Below are positions 33,871 through 44,581 of a DNA stretch of 64,000 nt, piece by piece (the first letter of the stretch is position 1; every line of letters begins with the position of its first letter). The notes under the pieces were generated by a model, which was not told where the DNA came from, made no database searches, and saw only the letters and a list, made by a program, of their open reading frames with translations. The position numbers were made by a program, and so were the translations under genes. Source of the stretch: Erinaceus europaeus (lineage: Eukaryota; Chordata; Mammalia; Eulipotyphla; Erinaceidae); NCBI RefSeq assembly GCF_950295315.1, contig NC_080170.1:96438477-96502476 (forward strand). Direction: 5' to 3'.

Positions 33871-34900
33871 TTAGAGTGTTTTTATAGATGGCATATTTAT
33901 GGTGGTCTGACTATTTATAAGAGACCTTTCAGAACATCTTTCAGGGCAGGGTTGGTGATAGTTGATTCTTTCAACTGTTGCTTGTCTGAGAAGGTTTTTA
34001 ATGACTCCATCTAGTCTGAATGACAGTCTAGCAGGATACAGTATTCTTGGCTGAAAGCCTTTCTCATTGAGCACTCCATAGATATCTTGCCATTCTCTTC
34101 TGGCCTGTAGCGTGTATATGGAGAAGTCTGCTGCTAATCTTAGGGGTTTTCCTCTGTAGGTGACTGTTTTTTTTCTTCCAGTCTTCAGGATCCTTTCTTT
34201 ATCCTTATCACTTTCCATTCTAATTATGATGTGTCTTAGTGTCTTTAAGTCTGTGTTAATTCTGTTTGGAACCCTCTGGGCTTCTTGAAACTTTATGTCT
34301 TTTATGTTATCTAGACTAGAGAAGTTTTCAGCTATTATGTCCTGAAGAATACTTTATTCCTCTCCCTCTCTTTCGTCCTCTGGTAAGTCAATAATGCATA
34401 AATTATTTCTTTTATAGTCATACCATAGGTCTCTGTTGTTGTTGTCAGGGTCTCTTAATCTTTTTTGAGATCTCTTTCCTCTTCCTTAATTGTCTCTAAT
34501 TTATCCTCGATCTTGCTAATTCTGTCTTCAGCCTCATTGATTCTATTCTCTCTCTCTTCTACTGTTTTCTGGAGTTCATGTATTCTATTACCCTGTTCTG
34601 ATAATGTTTTAGCTCGTTCAGCTAATTGTGTTCTCAGCTCAGCTATTTCAGCTTTCAGCTCTCAAATAACCTTGAGATAATTTATCTTTTCTTCCAGGGT
34701 CTCATTTGTTGTTTCTGCATTTTGGATGACAATTCTTTCAAACTTTTACTCACTCCTGTGATTATTTCCTTAACTAGTATTTGTATGTTGACCTCATTAT
34801 TTTGTGTTTCAACCTTTGGGGTGCTTTTAGCTGGACTGTTGTCCTTGTACATTTCTCCAATATTTCTTATTGTTAGTTTAACCGTCCTATATAGTATGGT
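33871..34900 (-). pseudogene. L1 ORF1 remnant
   Basis: ORF1 encodes the L1 RNA-binding chaperone that forms trimers on L1 RNA. The stretch near 34465-34680 reads, in minus sense, as a heptad-rich coiled coil (EERENRINEAEDRISKIED). The 115-codon open piece at 33871-34218 contains the conserved RRM/C-terminal blocks YRGKPLRLAADFS, LQARREWQDIY and FQPRILYPARLSFR. The N-terminal part up to about 35011 is harder to place. Stop codons separate the pieces, so no full protein can be made. Confidence 0.85.
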
Positions 34901-35136
34901 ATGAGGTCCCTCAGTACTTTTCAAATTACTGATCACTCTTGCCTGGATTGACTTGTGTCTATGTAAGGTAAGTAAAGGGTACACAGTTGTGGATATTGAC
35001 AGTTGTTTCAATAGTATTTTGATCCCTGAGTTGGAGCATAGTGGCTTAAAAGCCTCTTTTGTTATTTTTCTTCCCTGTAGGCTATGGGAGCCTGAGGGCT
35101 TTTAAACTGTAAGTAGGCTTCTTAGCTAAATCACTG

Positions 35137-35310
35137 GGGAACCAGAGACAACCCGAACTGCCCCTGCGGCTACAGACAGACTATGACCCACATAGTCAAC
35201 GACTGCCACCTCTCCAGATTCAAAGGAGGTCTCGAAACTTTACATCAGGCTCAACCTGATGCTGTTGACTGGCTACGGAAGAAGGGAAAACGCTAGAAGA
35301 AAGAAGAAGA
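35137..35310 (+). mobile_element. Non-L1 LINE 3' end, copy 2, with target duplication
   Basis: This 174-bp insert matches the last part of the reverse-transcriptase ORF at 38521-39563 in opposite orientation. Its frame encodes a C-x-C-x7-H-x4-C motif (CPCG...H...NDC), then a tail ending DWLRKKGKR and a TAG stop. AAG repeats follow directly. A perfect 13-bp duplication, agctaaatcactg, lies at 35124-35136 and 35311-35323. The insert is in the 5' UTR of the decayed L1, so it is younger than that L1. Unlike copy 1 it keeps the second cysteine of the motif, which helps define the intact family C-terminus. Confidence 0.9.
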
Positions 35311-35799
35311 AGCTAAATCACTGACTGGTGACCAAGAGATAAAGCAGGGTGGGGCAGAGATAATCCAGTGTTTATGCAAAAAGACTCTCACAGCCCCACA
35401 GCTAGGCCACTGAGTTACAGATCTCCTGAGTTTCCTCATTAGTTCTCTGTCCCCTGGTGTCAGTACAGCCCCCCCCCCCCAGACTCTGAGGGCATTAGCA
35501 ATGGAGACTCGCATTCTTATTTGGTGAGTCTTAGGGGAGTCTTCTCCTCACTTCTTCTGGAGTTGTCTTTTTGTTGGTGAAACAGACTGGAGGTGGTTTC
35601 TCAACTGGTAAACTGCCAGACTGTTATCAGTCACTCAGTCTCTCCCTAGGCTCCTCTCTCTCCACTAGCCACATGTGTTTGCACTCACCAGTGATTTGGT
35701 AGTCCTGTCTTGTTGCAGTCCCAGGTGGTCTCCTTTGGGATTCCTAGTTGATGCGGGAGAGGAGAGGAGAGAAACACAGCTGCTGCTGCTCTGAAGGTT

Positions 35800-36190
35800 C
35801 ACTCTTAAGTAATGCATAATCTGATAAATTGGAGGTCTCTTTTTCATTTGTGTCATTTTCTCACTCATCAAAGAAATAATTCTTAGGAAAAAAAAAAGAA
35901 AGAAAATTAGAACTACTATTCTTTTAATATTAGCATCTAAGTGCTTGTAAACTTTTATTAGAAAATAACATTAGATGTTATCCATAGTAATATTTAATAT
36001 AGTCATTTTCTATGTAAAGATACAATAGTGACAAAATAATGTTTTGTAAATTAAGCTTCTAATTCCACAAATACTGTAGAGAACATTTTAAAAACATAGA
36101 GCAAAGTCTTCAACATAAAGTAGATATGTCCCTTTACATCTGAAAAACAGGGCATGTGCCATTATTTATGAATAAACATTTTAGTGTTCA
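35800..36190. other. Unassigned AT-rich sequence
   Basis: Nothing recognised beyond an A-rich run near 35889. Confidence 0.4.
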
Positions 36191-36204
36191 TTTCCAGTAA
36201 ATTT

Positions 36205-36465
36205 TTAAAATTTTTTTTGCCTCCAGGGTTATCACTGGGGTTCAGTGTCTACAAAACAAATCCACTGCTTCTGGAGGCCATTTTTCCCCATTTTTGTTGC
36301 CCTTGTTGCCATTATTATTGTTATTGCTGTTGTTGTTGTTGTTGGACAGGACAGAGAGAAAAATCAAGAGAAGAGGGGAAGTAAGAGAGGGGGAGAGAAA
36401 GAAAAACATCTGCAGACCTGCTTCACACCATGTGCCCTTAACCAGCTGTGCTACTGCCCAGCCAC
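36205..36465 (-). mobile_element. SINE-A with 3' module, head deletion
   Basis: The module and (AAC/AAT)n tract are normal, but the head lacks about 75 bases: 'acctgcttcac' joins 'accatgtgcccttaacc' directly, removing box B. Flanks ccagtaaattt and ccagtaaaatt are the duplication. Confidence 0.88.
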
Positions 36466-36469
36466 CCAG

Positions 36470-36955
36470 TAAAATTTATTTTACTGACACTGAACTCAAG
36501 AGTTAATGTGGATATTGGAAATATGATCTGTATACTGGGAACAGTTAGCTGGTTTTTAATCACTTATTTGAAGATTTTGAAGTAAAATTGGATCACATTC
36601 AGGTACTAATATTGAGCCTTCTTACTTCTCCCAGAGGCACCAGTAACCTTCCCACTAAATACCTTGTGCTGGCATAAACCAAAGAATCTCAGAAACTGGC
36701 TGACCATAGCATCAGAAGTAACCTATCAGGAAGACCAAATAGAAACCAGACAAGATTTACTCTTGACTTCACTTCCCACCTTGTCTCCCATTAGCTGGCT
36801 AAAAATATTTACCCTCTAAGATAAATTTAGAAGCTGATACCCTACTCTTCTCCATTTTAATTTTGTTTCTTGTGAAAATGATCCTTATTCCAGATGTAGT
36901 CTTTTACTGGTTAACCTCCTTCCATGTTGCCTTTTTAAAAAGCCATTCTTTACAT
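36470..36955. other. Unassigned intergenic sequence
   Basis: Nothing recognised. Confidence 0.4.
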
Positions 36956-37495
36956 AAACTTTTAAAAAGAAAATCAAGTGCAGTACTATGAAGTTCACAG
37001 AAAAATGACAGGAAAAAGTATAGAAGGCTTTGAAAATGGGAATGACTTATTAGGTACATCAAAGGCATGACACATAAAAGAAATCATAGATAAGCTGAGA
37101 TTCATTAAAATTAAAACTCTGCTGTGTAAAAGGCACTGTCAAGAGACTAGGAAGACAAGTCACAGATTAGGAAAAAAATGCTTGCAAAAAGCATGACATA
37201 TTTGATAAAGGCTGTTATAAAAAATATACACAGAACTCATAAAACTCAATTGTAAGAAAGTGAATAACCCTGACTAAAAAACAACAAGAACCTGAAATAA
37301 CACTTTACCAAAGGAAAATTCTGGAGAATAAATAAGAACTAGAAATATGCTACAGGTCAGCCACCATTAGGGAATTGCATTTGTCTACAAATATTTGAAA
37401 TTCCAAAAACTGATTTTCATTGCTGGTGAGAATGTAGAGCAATAGGAACTCTCCTTCATCCATCCTGGGAATGAAAAATGGTTCACACACTTTGG

Positions 37496-38425
37496 TTTTT
37501 TTTTTTTGGTTTTTTTTTTTCAGGTTCTTATTTATTTATTTATTTAAGTAAGGAAACATTAACAAAACCATAGGATATGAGGGTTACAACTCCACACAAT
37601 TCCCACCACCCAATCTCCATATCCCATCCCCTCCCTAATAGCTTTCCCATTCTCTATCCCTCTGGAAGCATGGACCCAGGGTCATTGTGGGTTGCAGAAG
37701 GTGGAAGCTCTCTCGCTTCTGTAATTGCTTCCCCGCTGAACATGGGTGTTGACTGGTCGATCCATACTCCCAGTCTACCTCTCTCTTTCCCTAGTAGGAT
37801 GGGTCTCTAGGGAAGCGGAGCTCCAGGATGCATTGGTGGGGTCTTCAGTCCAAGGAAGCCTGGCCAGCATACTAATGGCATCTGGAACCTGATGGCTGAA
37901 AAGAGAGTTAACATACAAAGCCAAACAAATTGTTGAACAATCATGGACCTAAAGACTGGAATAGTGGCGATGAAGTGTTGGGGGGTACTCACTGCAGACT
38001 CTAGTGTACTTCTGCTTTCAGGTATGTATTTTGCCCTAGTTTATGGATACTGTGAACATATGCTCTCTCTCACAGAACCTGGTCTATATCTAGGTTTTGG
38101 GACTTTGTTAGGAAGTGAACCATCTGGGATGGAATTAGAGAATACTATGAAAGGAAAGGTCTCACCCGAGTAATGAAGCTGAAGGGTTGTCATTCCATAC
38201 CTGAAGTCTCTGGACACAGTCCTCGCTAAAGCATGTTGAGGTGTCACTCATTGTGTTGATTAGGTTGTAATCAGCGGATGCAATATTATTTGATATAAAT
38301 TGGGAGAAGCATGCGGGAAAGTGGGCCCTACTTTAAGGTTCCAGGACTGGGGGATATATAGGCTCTATAGTGGAAATGTGAGGTTCCTGCTGTCTTAGGG
38401 TTCAAGAAGACAATGAATAAGAAAT
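37496..38425 (-). mobile_element. Young L1 3' UTR insertion
   Basis: Begins with T-rich reversed tail, then 'taaggaaacattaacaaaacc' and the standard 3' UTR to 'gttcctgctgtcttagggttcaagaagacaat'. Non-coding and 5'-truncated within the 3' UTR. Confidence 0.85.
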
Positions 38426-38458
38426 GCATGTTACTATGTGGAAGAAGTTGATCTCAGA

Positions 38459-38480
38459 AGTTTCATATATATATGAAACT
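38459..38480. repeat. 22-bp perfect palindrome
   Basis: agtttcatat and its complement meet without spacer. It lies between the young L1 end and the LINE insertion, in old L1 3' UTR. Confidence 0.85.
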
Positions 38481-38520
38481 AATTAGTATGACATTCTGGA
38501 AAAGACAAAATTAAGGAGAC

Positions 38521-39563
38521 TTCTTCTTCTAGCGTTTGCCCTTCTTCCGTAGCCAGTCAACAGCATCAGGTTGAGCCTGATGTAAAGTTTCGAGACCTCC
38601 TTTGAATCTGGAGAGGTGGCAGTCGTTGACTATGTGGGTCATAGTCTGTCTGGAGTCTCAGGGGCAGTTCGGGTCATCTCTGGCTCCCCAGCGATGGAAC
38701 ATAGCGGTGCACTGGCCATGGCCTGTTCGATAGCGATTGAGGAGGGCCCAATCATAACGTGCTAGGTCAAAGCCGGGTTGACGCTTGCAGGGGTCTGTGA
38801 TGAGGTGTTTGTTCTTTACCTCAGCTGACTGCCAACTCTGTTTCCAAGAGTCTGGAACAGAGAAGTTCACTGTAGGCACAGGGGACCAGACTGGATGACG
38901 AGACGTCAAGCGTTGGACAGGGTGGGCGAAGATATCCGCGTATATTGGCAGGTCCGGTCGAGCGTAGACGTGGGAAATGAACTTAGATGATGCTGCATCC
39001 CGACGAATATCTGGCGGGGCGATGTTGCTAAGAACTGGCAGCCATGGGACCGGGGTGGAAGGGATGGTTCCAGAAATTATCCTCATGGAGGAATATAATT
39101 TGGAATCGACCAAGTGGACATGGGGGCTACAGAACCATACTGGGGCACAGTATTCTGCAGTGGAATAGCATAATGCCAGAGATGATGATCGTAGTGTGGA
39201 AGCGCTCGTGCCCCATGAGGAGCTGGCCAGTCTTGCAATGTTATTCCTCACGCCCACCTTTGCTGCAGTTTTTATGAGATGTTCGTGAAATGACAGGGTG
39301 TGATCGAGAGTAACGCCAAGATAGACTGGCTGGGCTTCATGCCGGATTCTCGTATCACCAAGCTGCACATTAAGCTCATTAAAGGCAGAGGCATGGTTTG
39401 GATGGAAAACAGATGATACCGTTTTTGCAGTGCTAGGGATTAGTCGCCATTTTTTACAGTAATCAGATATCAGAGACATGTCTTTCGTGAGTGTTTTCTC
39501 GAGGATGTCAAACTTGGATGCCTGAGTTGCACAGCAGATGTCATCGGCGTAGTAATGGGTCAC
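38521..39563 (-). mobile_element. Non-L1 LINE (Jockey-like), 5'-truncated, copy 1
   Basis: The insertion runs, in minus sense, from the YADD box of reverse transcriptase to a TAG stop at 38531-38529 followed immediately by AAG repeats (38521-38528). It sits inside the 3' UTR of an old L1 at 'attaaggagac', where that L1 normally continues 'agtaaaaagatcag'. No target-site duplication is visible, and the L1 bases expected at the junction seem partly missing, so a small target deletion may have accompanied insertion. Base composition is richer in GC than the flanks. Confidence 0.88.
38529..39563 (-). pseudogene. Reverse transcriptase C-terminal half of a non-L1 LINE
   Basis: The frame stays open from a truncated start through 301 codons to a TGA at 38660-38658. 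It then continues in the same frame for 42 more codons to TAG at 38529, so a single nonsense change is the only visible lesion. The catalytic YADD lies at residues 5-8, so the palm before it is lost. Downstream are the conserved blocks YLGVTLDHTLSFHEHL, STAEYCAPVW, TPVPWLPVLSNIAPP, RYDWALLNRYRTGHG and RWGARDDPNCP. These are the thumb and C-terminal features of Jockey/CR1-superfamily LINEs, and differ from L1. The TGA replaces the second cysteine of the C-x-C-x7-H-x4-C motif that copy 2 keeps. I recall close relatives mainly from arthropods and other invertebrates; the clade needs a tree. It cannot retrotranspose by itself. Confidence 0.88.
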
Positions 39564-39889
39564 AACTGTTAAGGGTTAAAGAAGGGATAAGTTGGGGAAA
39601 CAGGATTTTTATGACACTGAAACTGTTTTGTGGGTACATCATTCTACATTTGTCAACTCTCTAGAATTAGCAACATCAATAATAAATTCTAATATAGCTA
39701 TGAACTTTGGATATTCATATTGATCAATGATAGTCCAGCAAATATGCTGTTCTGATAAAAGATGGAGATAGTGGGGGAAGCTGTATAGGTGTGTGTTGAG
39801 GCTGCATATGAAAATTGTATTCTACTGTTTTGGTGTGAATGTAATACTGCTCTAAAATATAGTCTGTTTTTTAAAAAATAACAAAAGTG

Positions 39890-40820
39890 TTTAGTATTTA
39901 TAAAAATAAAGGTAAAAGTATTAAATTTATATGGAAAACAAAATGAAAATAGCATGTAAAGATAGTAAACTGGAGCAGGAAGAAACAAAAGCAAATCATA
40001 CTTGTTCCCTTAAATGCCTCCATACCACTGACTCCCCAATCCTCAGGAGGCTTTTCCATTATACAGATATAAAGAAGCTTAAACTTTTCCAGGTTCACAG
40101 TGACATGATTTAGCCATGCTTTCTCCTCCCCTTTGTGCAAAGATTTCAATCATACTCCTTTCTTTTTCAGGTGCAAGCCAGTAAGTGGAAATAAATGAAA
40201 ACCACCCTCATTATAACAGAAGCTATTTATTCAGTGCTTCCTGTAGCATGGGAGTCAGTCACATCTGGCAGACATCCAAGGACTTTTTAAGCTGTGGGAG
40301 AGCTTAATAATGAGCAAATGGGATGTCTTCAGGTGTGTGCTCATTGGGGGTTGTTAGCACAAGGAAGTTGGAAGCAAGCTAGTGGGGAGTTTAGCATCTA
40401 ATGTCACTGGGTAACTCATTCAGTTATCCCTGGTCAGTCTTGGGTTGAAAGCAAAGGTAAATAATAATAATAATAATAATAATAGTAAAACAAAAAGTAG
40501 ACAAACTAATTTGCCTTCTGAAGCTGTTGCGGTAGATGTTGTGGGTTCAAATTACAAAGTCATATGTGGTCTAGTTGTTGGTTTCCTATTCATTTTTTTC
40601 AGTTACTTCAACTGGCATTAAGCTTTTGCAACTGGTATAGACTCTACTTAGAATACCCTTTTCTCATCTTTGTTTGCTCCCCTGTCTTTTTAAATTAGTG
40701 AGTTATAAACTGGCGAGATTATAAAATCACATGGGTATAGTGGCACACAGCACCAACCACCGAAGTTCATTGTCATTTCCCCCTCCCTCACCACGATAGC
40801 CACCATAGCTCTTATCGTCT
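39890..40820. other. Mostly unassigned; (ATA)n microsatellite
   Basis: An ATA tract lies at about 40461-40484. The stretch 40690-40820 (gtatagtggcacacagcacc, ttcccccctccctcacc-like) may be a degraded L1 3' UTR piece, but I cannot support it. Confidence 0.4.
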
Positions 40821-40828
40821 TAGAGACA

Positions 40829-40968
40829 ATTTGGTGGCAGGCAAGATATCAATTGTATAATGGTGATACAGACAACTTTCATGCCTTATGTACCAGATGT
40901 CCTAGATTCGATCCCTCATGTCACCGTAAGCCAGAAGTGAGCAGTGTTTTGGTAAAATATATAGTTTG
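40829..40968 (+). mobile_element. SINE-E copy
   Basis: 'tggtggcaggcaagatatc', 'actttcatgcctta', box B (gattcgatccctc), 'accgtaagccagaagtgagcagtg' and 'ttttggtaaaata'. Confidence 0.7.
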
Positions 40969-41123
40969 TTCAGTTTCTTTTCTTACTTTTTTTTTTCAAG
41001 TTTGTGTTTCAATTTCCTATATTCTACATATGAACAAAACCATCTTCTACTTCCTTACTTATTTCCCAAAGGATAATCATCTTCTCTTCCAACCATTTTG
41101 CTCCCAAGGATATAATATCTAAT

Positions 41124-42690
41124 TTTTTTTAATTTTTAAAATTTATTTAAAAAGGAGACATTAACAAAACCATAGGATAAGAGGGGTACAACTCCACTCA
41201 GTTCCCACCCCCAGATCTCTGTATCCCATCCCCTCCCCTGGTAGCTTTCCTATTCTTTATCCTTCTGGGAGTATGGACCCAAGGTCATTGTGGGATGCAG
41301 AAGGTGGAAGGTCTGGCTTCTGTAATTGCTTCCCATTGAACATGGGCATTGACTGGTTAATCCATACTCCTAGCCTGCCTCTCTTTTTCCCTAGTGGGGA
41401 AGGGCTCTGGGGAAGCGGAGCTCCAGGACACATTGGTGGGGTTGTCTGTCCAGGGAAGTCTGGTCAGCATCATGCTAGCATCTGGAACCTGGTAGCTGAA
41501 AAGAGAGTTAACAAACAAAGCTAAACAAACTGTTGAACAATCATGGACCTAAAGGCTGGAATAGTGCAGATGAAGTGTTGGGGGGGGGTATTCCATTTTG
41601 TAGATAGCTAAAATAAAATAGCATATTTTATATTTCAAAGGGCCTGTAGCTATACTAGTTTTTGTTTGTTTGTTTTCTCTCTCTCTGAGGCTGAAATCTG
41701 ACAGGTGGATCCAAGTTATTGTCTGGGGAGATGATATCATGGCTGGAAAAGGGATAGAAAGCTGGATCAGGGAAGAGAGTAGCTCCCTAATATGGGAAAG
41801 AGGTATAAATATTATTGACTGTAAACCCCATCAAATTGATGTGGTCTGGGGCCCATATTCAGCTTAGGAGCCTATGTGACCTCTGCATCCCTGTAGATCT
41901 TAGCTCACATTCTGTGGTCATGAGTAGGAACATCCCAAACTGCTCAAATTTCGACCCATCTTCCTCAGGTGTAGCATAGAGTATGTTGTCCAAGCTCCCG
42001 TAGGAAGATGGAACATTCTCTACCATTGTTGATCCAATTTGAGGGCATGGTCTTATGGGGGGCCCACAAAGGGGTCTGTTTTGTTGTTCCTGATAGAGAT
42101 GACAGGTAACAATGGAGAGAGGGATTTATTTGAAGTGTAGGCCCATCACGTCTGTTTGGGAACCTCAGGACTCCCTGACTAGGGCCCCAGCTGATGGGGT
42201 GGCTTGATAGTGACTAAAGAGTCATCTTTAAAGTATACCAGTCTCTTGCCCTTATTCATCTTTTGCAGTCCTTGCTTTGATAGGGTTAGCTTTGGAGTGA
42301 GTGAGGGAACTGTAATAGAAAGTAGATGAGGAGGGTATCTAAGTCTAAGTAGACATCATTTCATTATGAACTTTATACTGACTCACTGCAGACTATTGTG
42401 TACTTTTGCTTTGAAGTATATATTTTGCCCTAATTTATGGATACATGTGAATGTAAGTTCTATCTCATGGGCCCTGGTCTATATCTAGGTTTTGGGACTT
42501 TGTTAGGAAGTGAACCTCCTGGAATGGAATTAGAGAATACTATGAAAGGAAAGGTCTCACCTGAGTAATGAGGGTGAAGGATTGACATTCCATGCCTGAT
42601 GTCTTAGGACACAGTCAAGTCAAGCATGCTGAGGTGGTACTCGTTGTGTTGATTAGATTGGGATCGGTGGGTGCAATATCATCAATACCC
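41124..42690 (-). mobile_element. Young L1 3' UTR, about 1.57 kb
   Basis: One of the longest uninterrupted stretches of the young L1 3' UTR in the window, beginning at the reversed tail (aattttttttaatttttaaaatttatttaaaaagg). It shares collinear blocks with 56084-56658 plus 59099-59850, which establishes that this L1 family has a 3' UTR of more than 1.5 kb. No coding sequence is included. Confidence 0.85.
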
Positions 42691-42735
42691 TAAGCAAACC
42701 TAGCACAAAATAGATATTCAACAATATATTTTGAG
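42691..42735 (+). mobile_element. Possible MIR/L2 tail remnant
   Basis: 'cctagcacaaaatagatattcaac' resembles the common MIR/L2 3' motif 'cctggcacatagtaggtgctcaataaat'. Too short to be certain. Confidence 0.3.
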
Positions 42736-42767
42736 GGCTGGGTAGTGGTACACCTGGTTGAGTGCAT
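42736..42767 (+). mobile_element. 32-bp tailless SINE-B head
   Basis: Only the first 32 bases of a SINE-B head (ggctgggtagtggtacacc, then tggttgagtgcat) are present, with no box B, body or A tail. A perfect 12-bp duplication, atatattttgag, lies at 42724-42735 and 42768-42779. The piece corresponds to the 5' part of the tRNA-like domain, about up to the anticodon loop, so it looks like retrotransposition of a tRNA-half-like fragment. Confidence 0.8.
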
Positions 42768-42779
42768 ATATATTTTGAG

Positions 42780-44385
42780 TAAATTCAAACTGTAAATATT
42801 CATCTGAGTTGTACTATCTATGTCCTGTGTGTCTCCATGTGTGGCCAATCTAAGGAAATATCCTCATCATTTATAAATCTAAATACATTTTTCCATAATT
42901 TGTATATAATATTATCTTTCTCCATTATCAGAAAAAAAATCTTTTTCTCTCCCTCTCCCTTTCTTTTCTGACTTTTTTTCTCTTTCCCCCAACCTTTCCC
43001 TCTACTTCTTCTGTTTAGATCTCACTTCTTTACCCCCATACCATTCTCATCAACAATAGCTTCAAATCCTGACAGATTACCTGTCCTTTTAATTTATTGA
43101 TATTTATTTCACTTAAAGACGCTCATATTTATTGTTCTATGAAGGGTCATTTGGGTAACCCAGCTATTTAAGCTTTGTCAGGGGAATTAGAGATAGCAAA
43201 ACTTCTTCTATCTCCCTCTTTTTCCATTGTTTCAATAAAAGTTGATTTATTACTTGATAAACAATACTGGTCAGTGGGGAAAGATGAAAAATGTGCCCAA
43301 GAATCCCATGACTTGTAAAGAAAAGTATAGCTAACTGAGCCCAGTATTTCTCATTCTTCTTTCATTGTTTTCCCCCTAAGGGTATTTGTTTAGGTTTTGC
43401 TTCTTACTCTGCCCATTAAGTTGTAATACCTCAAATATATTCTATATCTTTTTATTTGCTTTATTTGTATTTGTACATTTTTTACATCCCTTAGCAACTA
43501 GTTTTTGTCTTCTTGCTTTAAGAATGCATAAAGTTCTACACCAGTATTCCTGCAGTTTCTGCTGCTATTCTATCAGAATTAATTTGGTTTCTCTCATAAA
43601 GCTTAGAACAACAATGCAATCTCTGAAATAAAATGATATTGAGGAGAAGCTCACAAAATGAGGAGCCTGTTCTGGAAGAAACCCAAAAGCTCATCCATCA
43701 GACTGTGACTCAGCTTTGAATAATCCCTCAGACAAAACCATACTATCACAAATATTGTGCCACTGAAAACTAAGAAGTACTAGGTGGGTGCTGAATTTTA
43801 GGGTATAAGCTTAGGGATGGGTTGAGCAGGGAACTAGATCAATCTTGGACAATCCTCATAGCAGTAATTGATAAGAAAACATAGGAAAACATAAAGTTTG
43901 ATTAGACAGGGATATTTTTCATCTTTTTTCTTTCTATGCTCTATTTAAGAGCAGAAAGTAACACAAAATGGGATCCAACACAAAAGGAAAATATTGGATG
44001 CCTTATTAAAATATTGTTACTGATTTAAAGATGGTGGCAGCAGAACACTACACCACCTTCAAGGTATTCTGGTTATAAATCCCTGTGCATTTGCAATTAA
44101 GGCTGTCTTTGACTCTGTCTCCAGCATGTTGAATAATGCCTGACAAAGAGTTACAGTTAAATAGAAGTTAATCAACATATTAGTCAAGGTTCTCTGTATA
44201 AACAGATCCAGTAGCATATACAGGAAGTGGTCATTATGAAAGTTCTGCTTACCTGATTATGGATGTTGAGAAGTCCCATGATCTGCTGTGTGTCAGTTGG
44301 AGACCAGGAAATTCCAGTGATGTCTTTCCAGTCAAAACCTGAAAGCATAAGAACCAGGGAAGTCCATTTTCTTTTATTAGTAGTA
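42780..44385. other. Unassigned intergenic sequence
   Basis: About 1.6 kb with CT-rich stretches near 42940-43020 and no repeat or exon I recognise. Confidence 0.4.
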
Positions 44386-44387
44386 TC

Positions 44388-44581
44388 CTTATTTATTTAT
44401 AGGATAGAGACAGCCAGAAATTTAGAGGGAATGGGTTCTAGAGAGGGAAAAAGACACCAGAAAAACCGCATCACCACTTGCAAAGCTTTCCCCCTGCAGG
44501 TGGGAACCGGGGGCTTGAACCTGGGTCCTAGAGCATTGATTGTAACATTTGCACTCAACCAGGTATAGCACCACCTGGCCC
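44388..44581 (-). mobile_element. SINE-B
   Basis: Tail 'ttatttatttata', GA body, 'gcaggtgggaaccgggggcttgaacc' (box B reversed) and head 'actcaaccaggtatagcaccacctggcccc'. Confidence 0.88.

Larger units (their letters stand above)
30227..35795 (-). mobile_element. Nearly complete L1, 3' end deleted
   Basis: From right to left in minus sense the element has a 5' UTR (about 35795-35010, interrupted by a LINE insertion), ORF1 remnants (about 34900-33870), and ORF2 remnants with endonuclease, reverse transcriptase and C-terminal parts (about 33840-30227). The 3' UTR is missing because the copy ends abruptly against a SINE fragment. Many stops and shifts show it is inactive. The 5' boundary is placed by loss of GC-rich L1 character and is approximate. 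Confidence 0.85.
36960..39885 (+). mobile_element. Old L1 (L1M), interrupted twice
   Basis: Plus-strand ORF2 end is visible at 36960-37495 (agctgagattcattaaaatt, gctggtgagaatgtagagcaa). Its 3' UTR continues at 38430-38520 and 39564-39885, ending in 'actgctctaaaatatagtctg' and an A-rich tail typical of L1MA/L1MB. The intervening parts are a young L1 (37496-38425) and the non-L1 LINE (38521-39563). The expected sequence at the second break is known for this L1 family, so the breakpoints can be placed well. Confidence 0.8.

Noticed and set aside
34465..34904. Serine- and leucine-rich plus frames
   Set aside because: They are antisense of the L1 ORF1 coiled-coil region.
39044..39277. Plus-strand frames inside the LINE region
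   Set aside because: They are opposite the reverse-transcriptase frame and have no recognisable motif.
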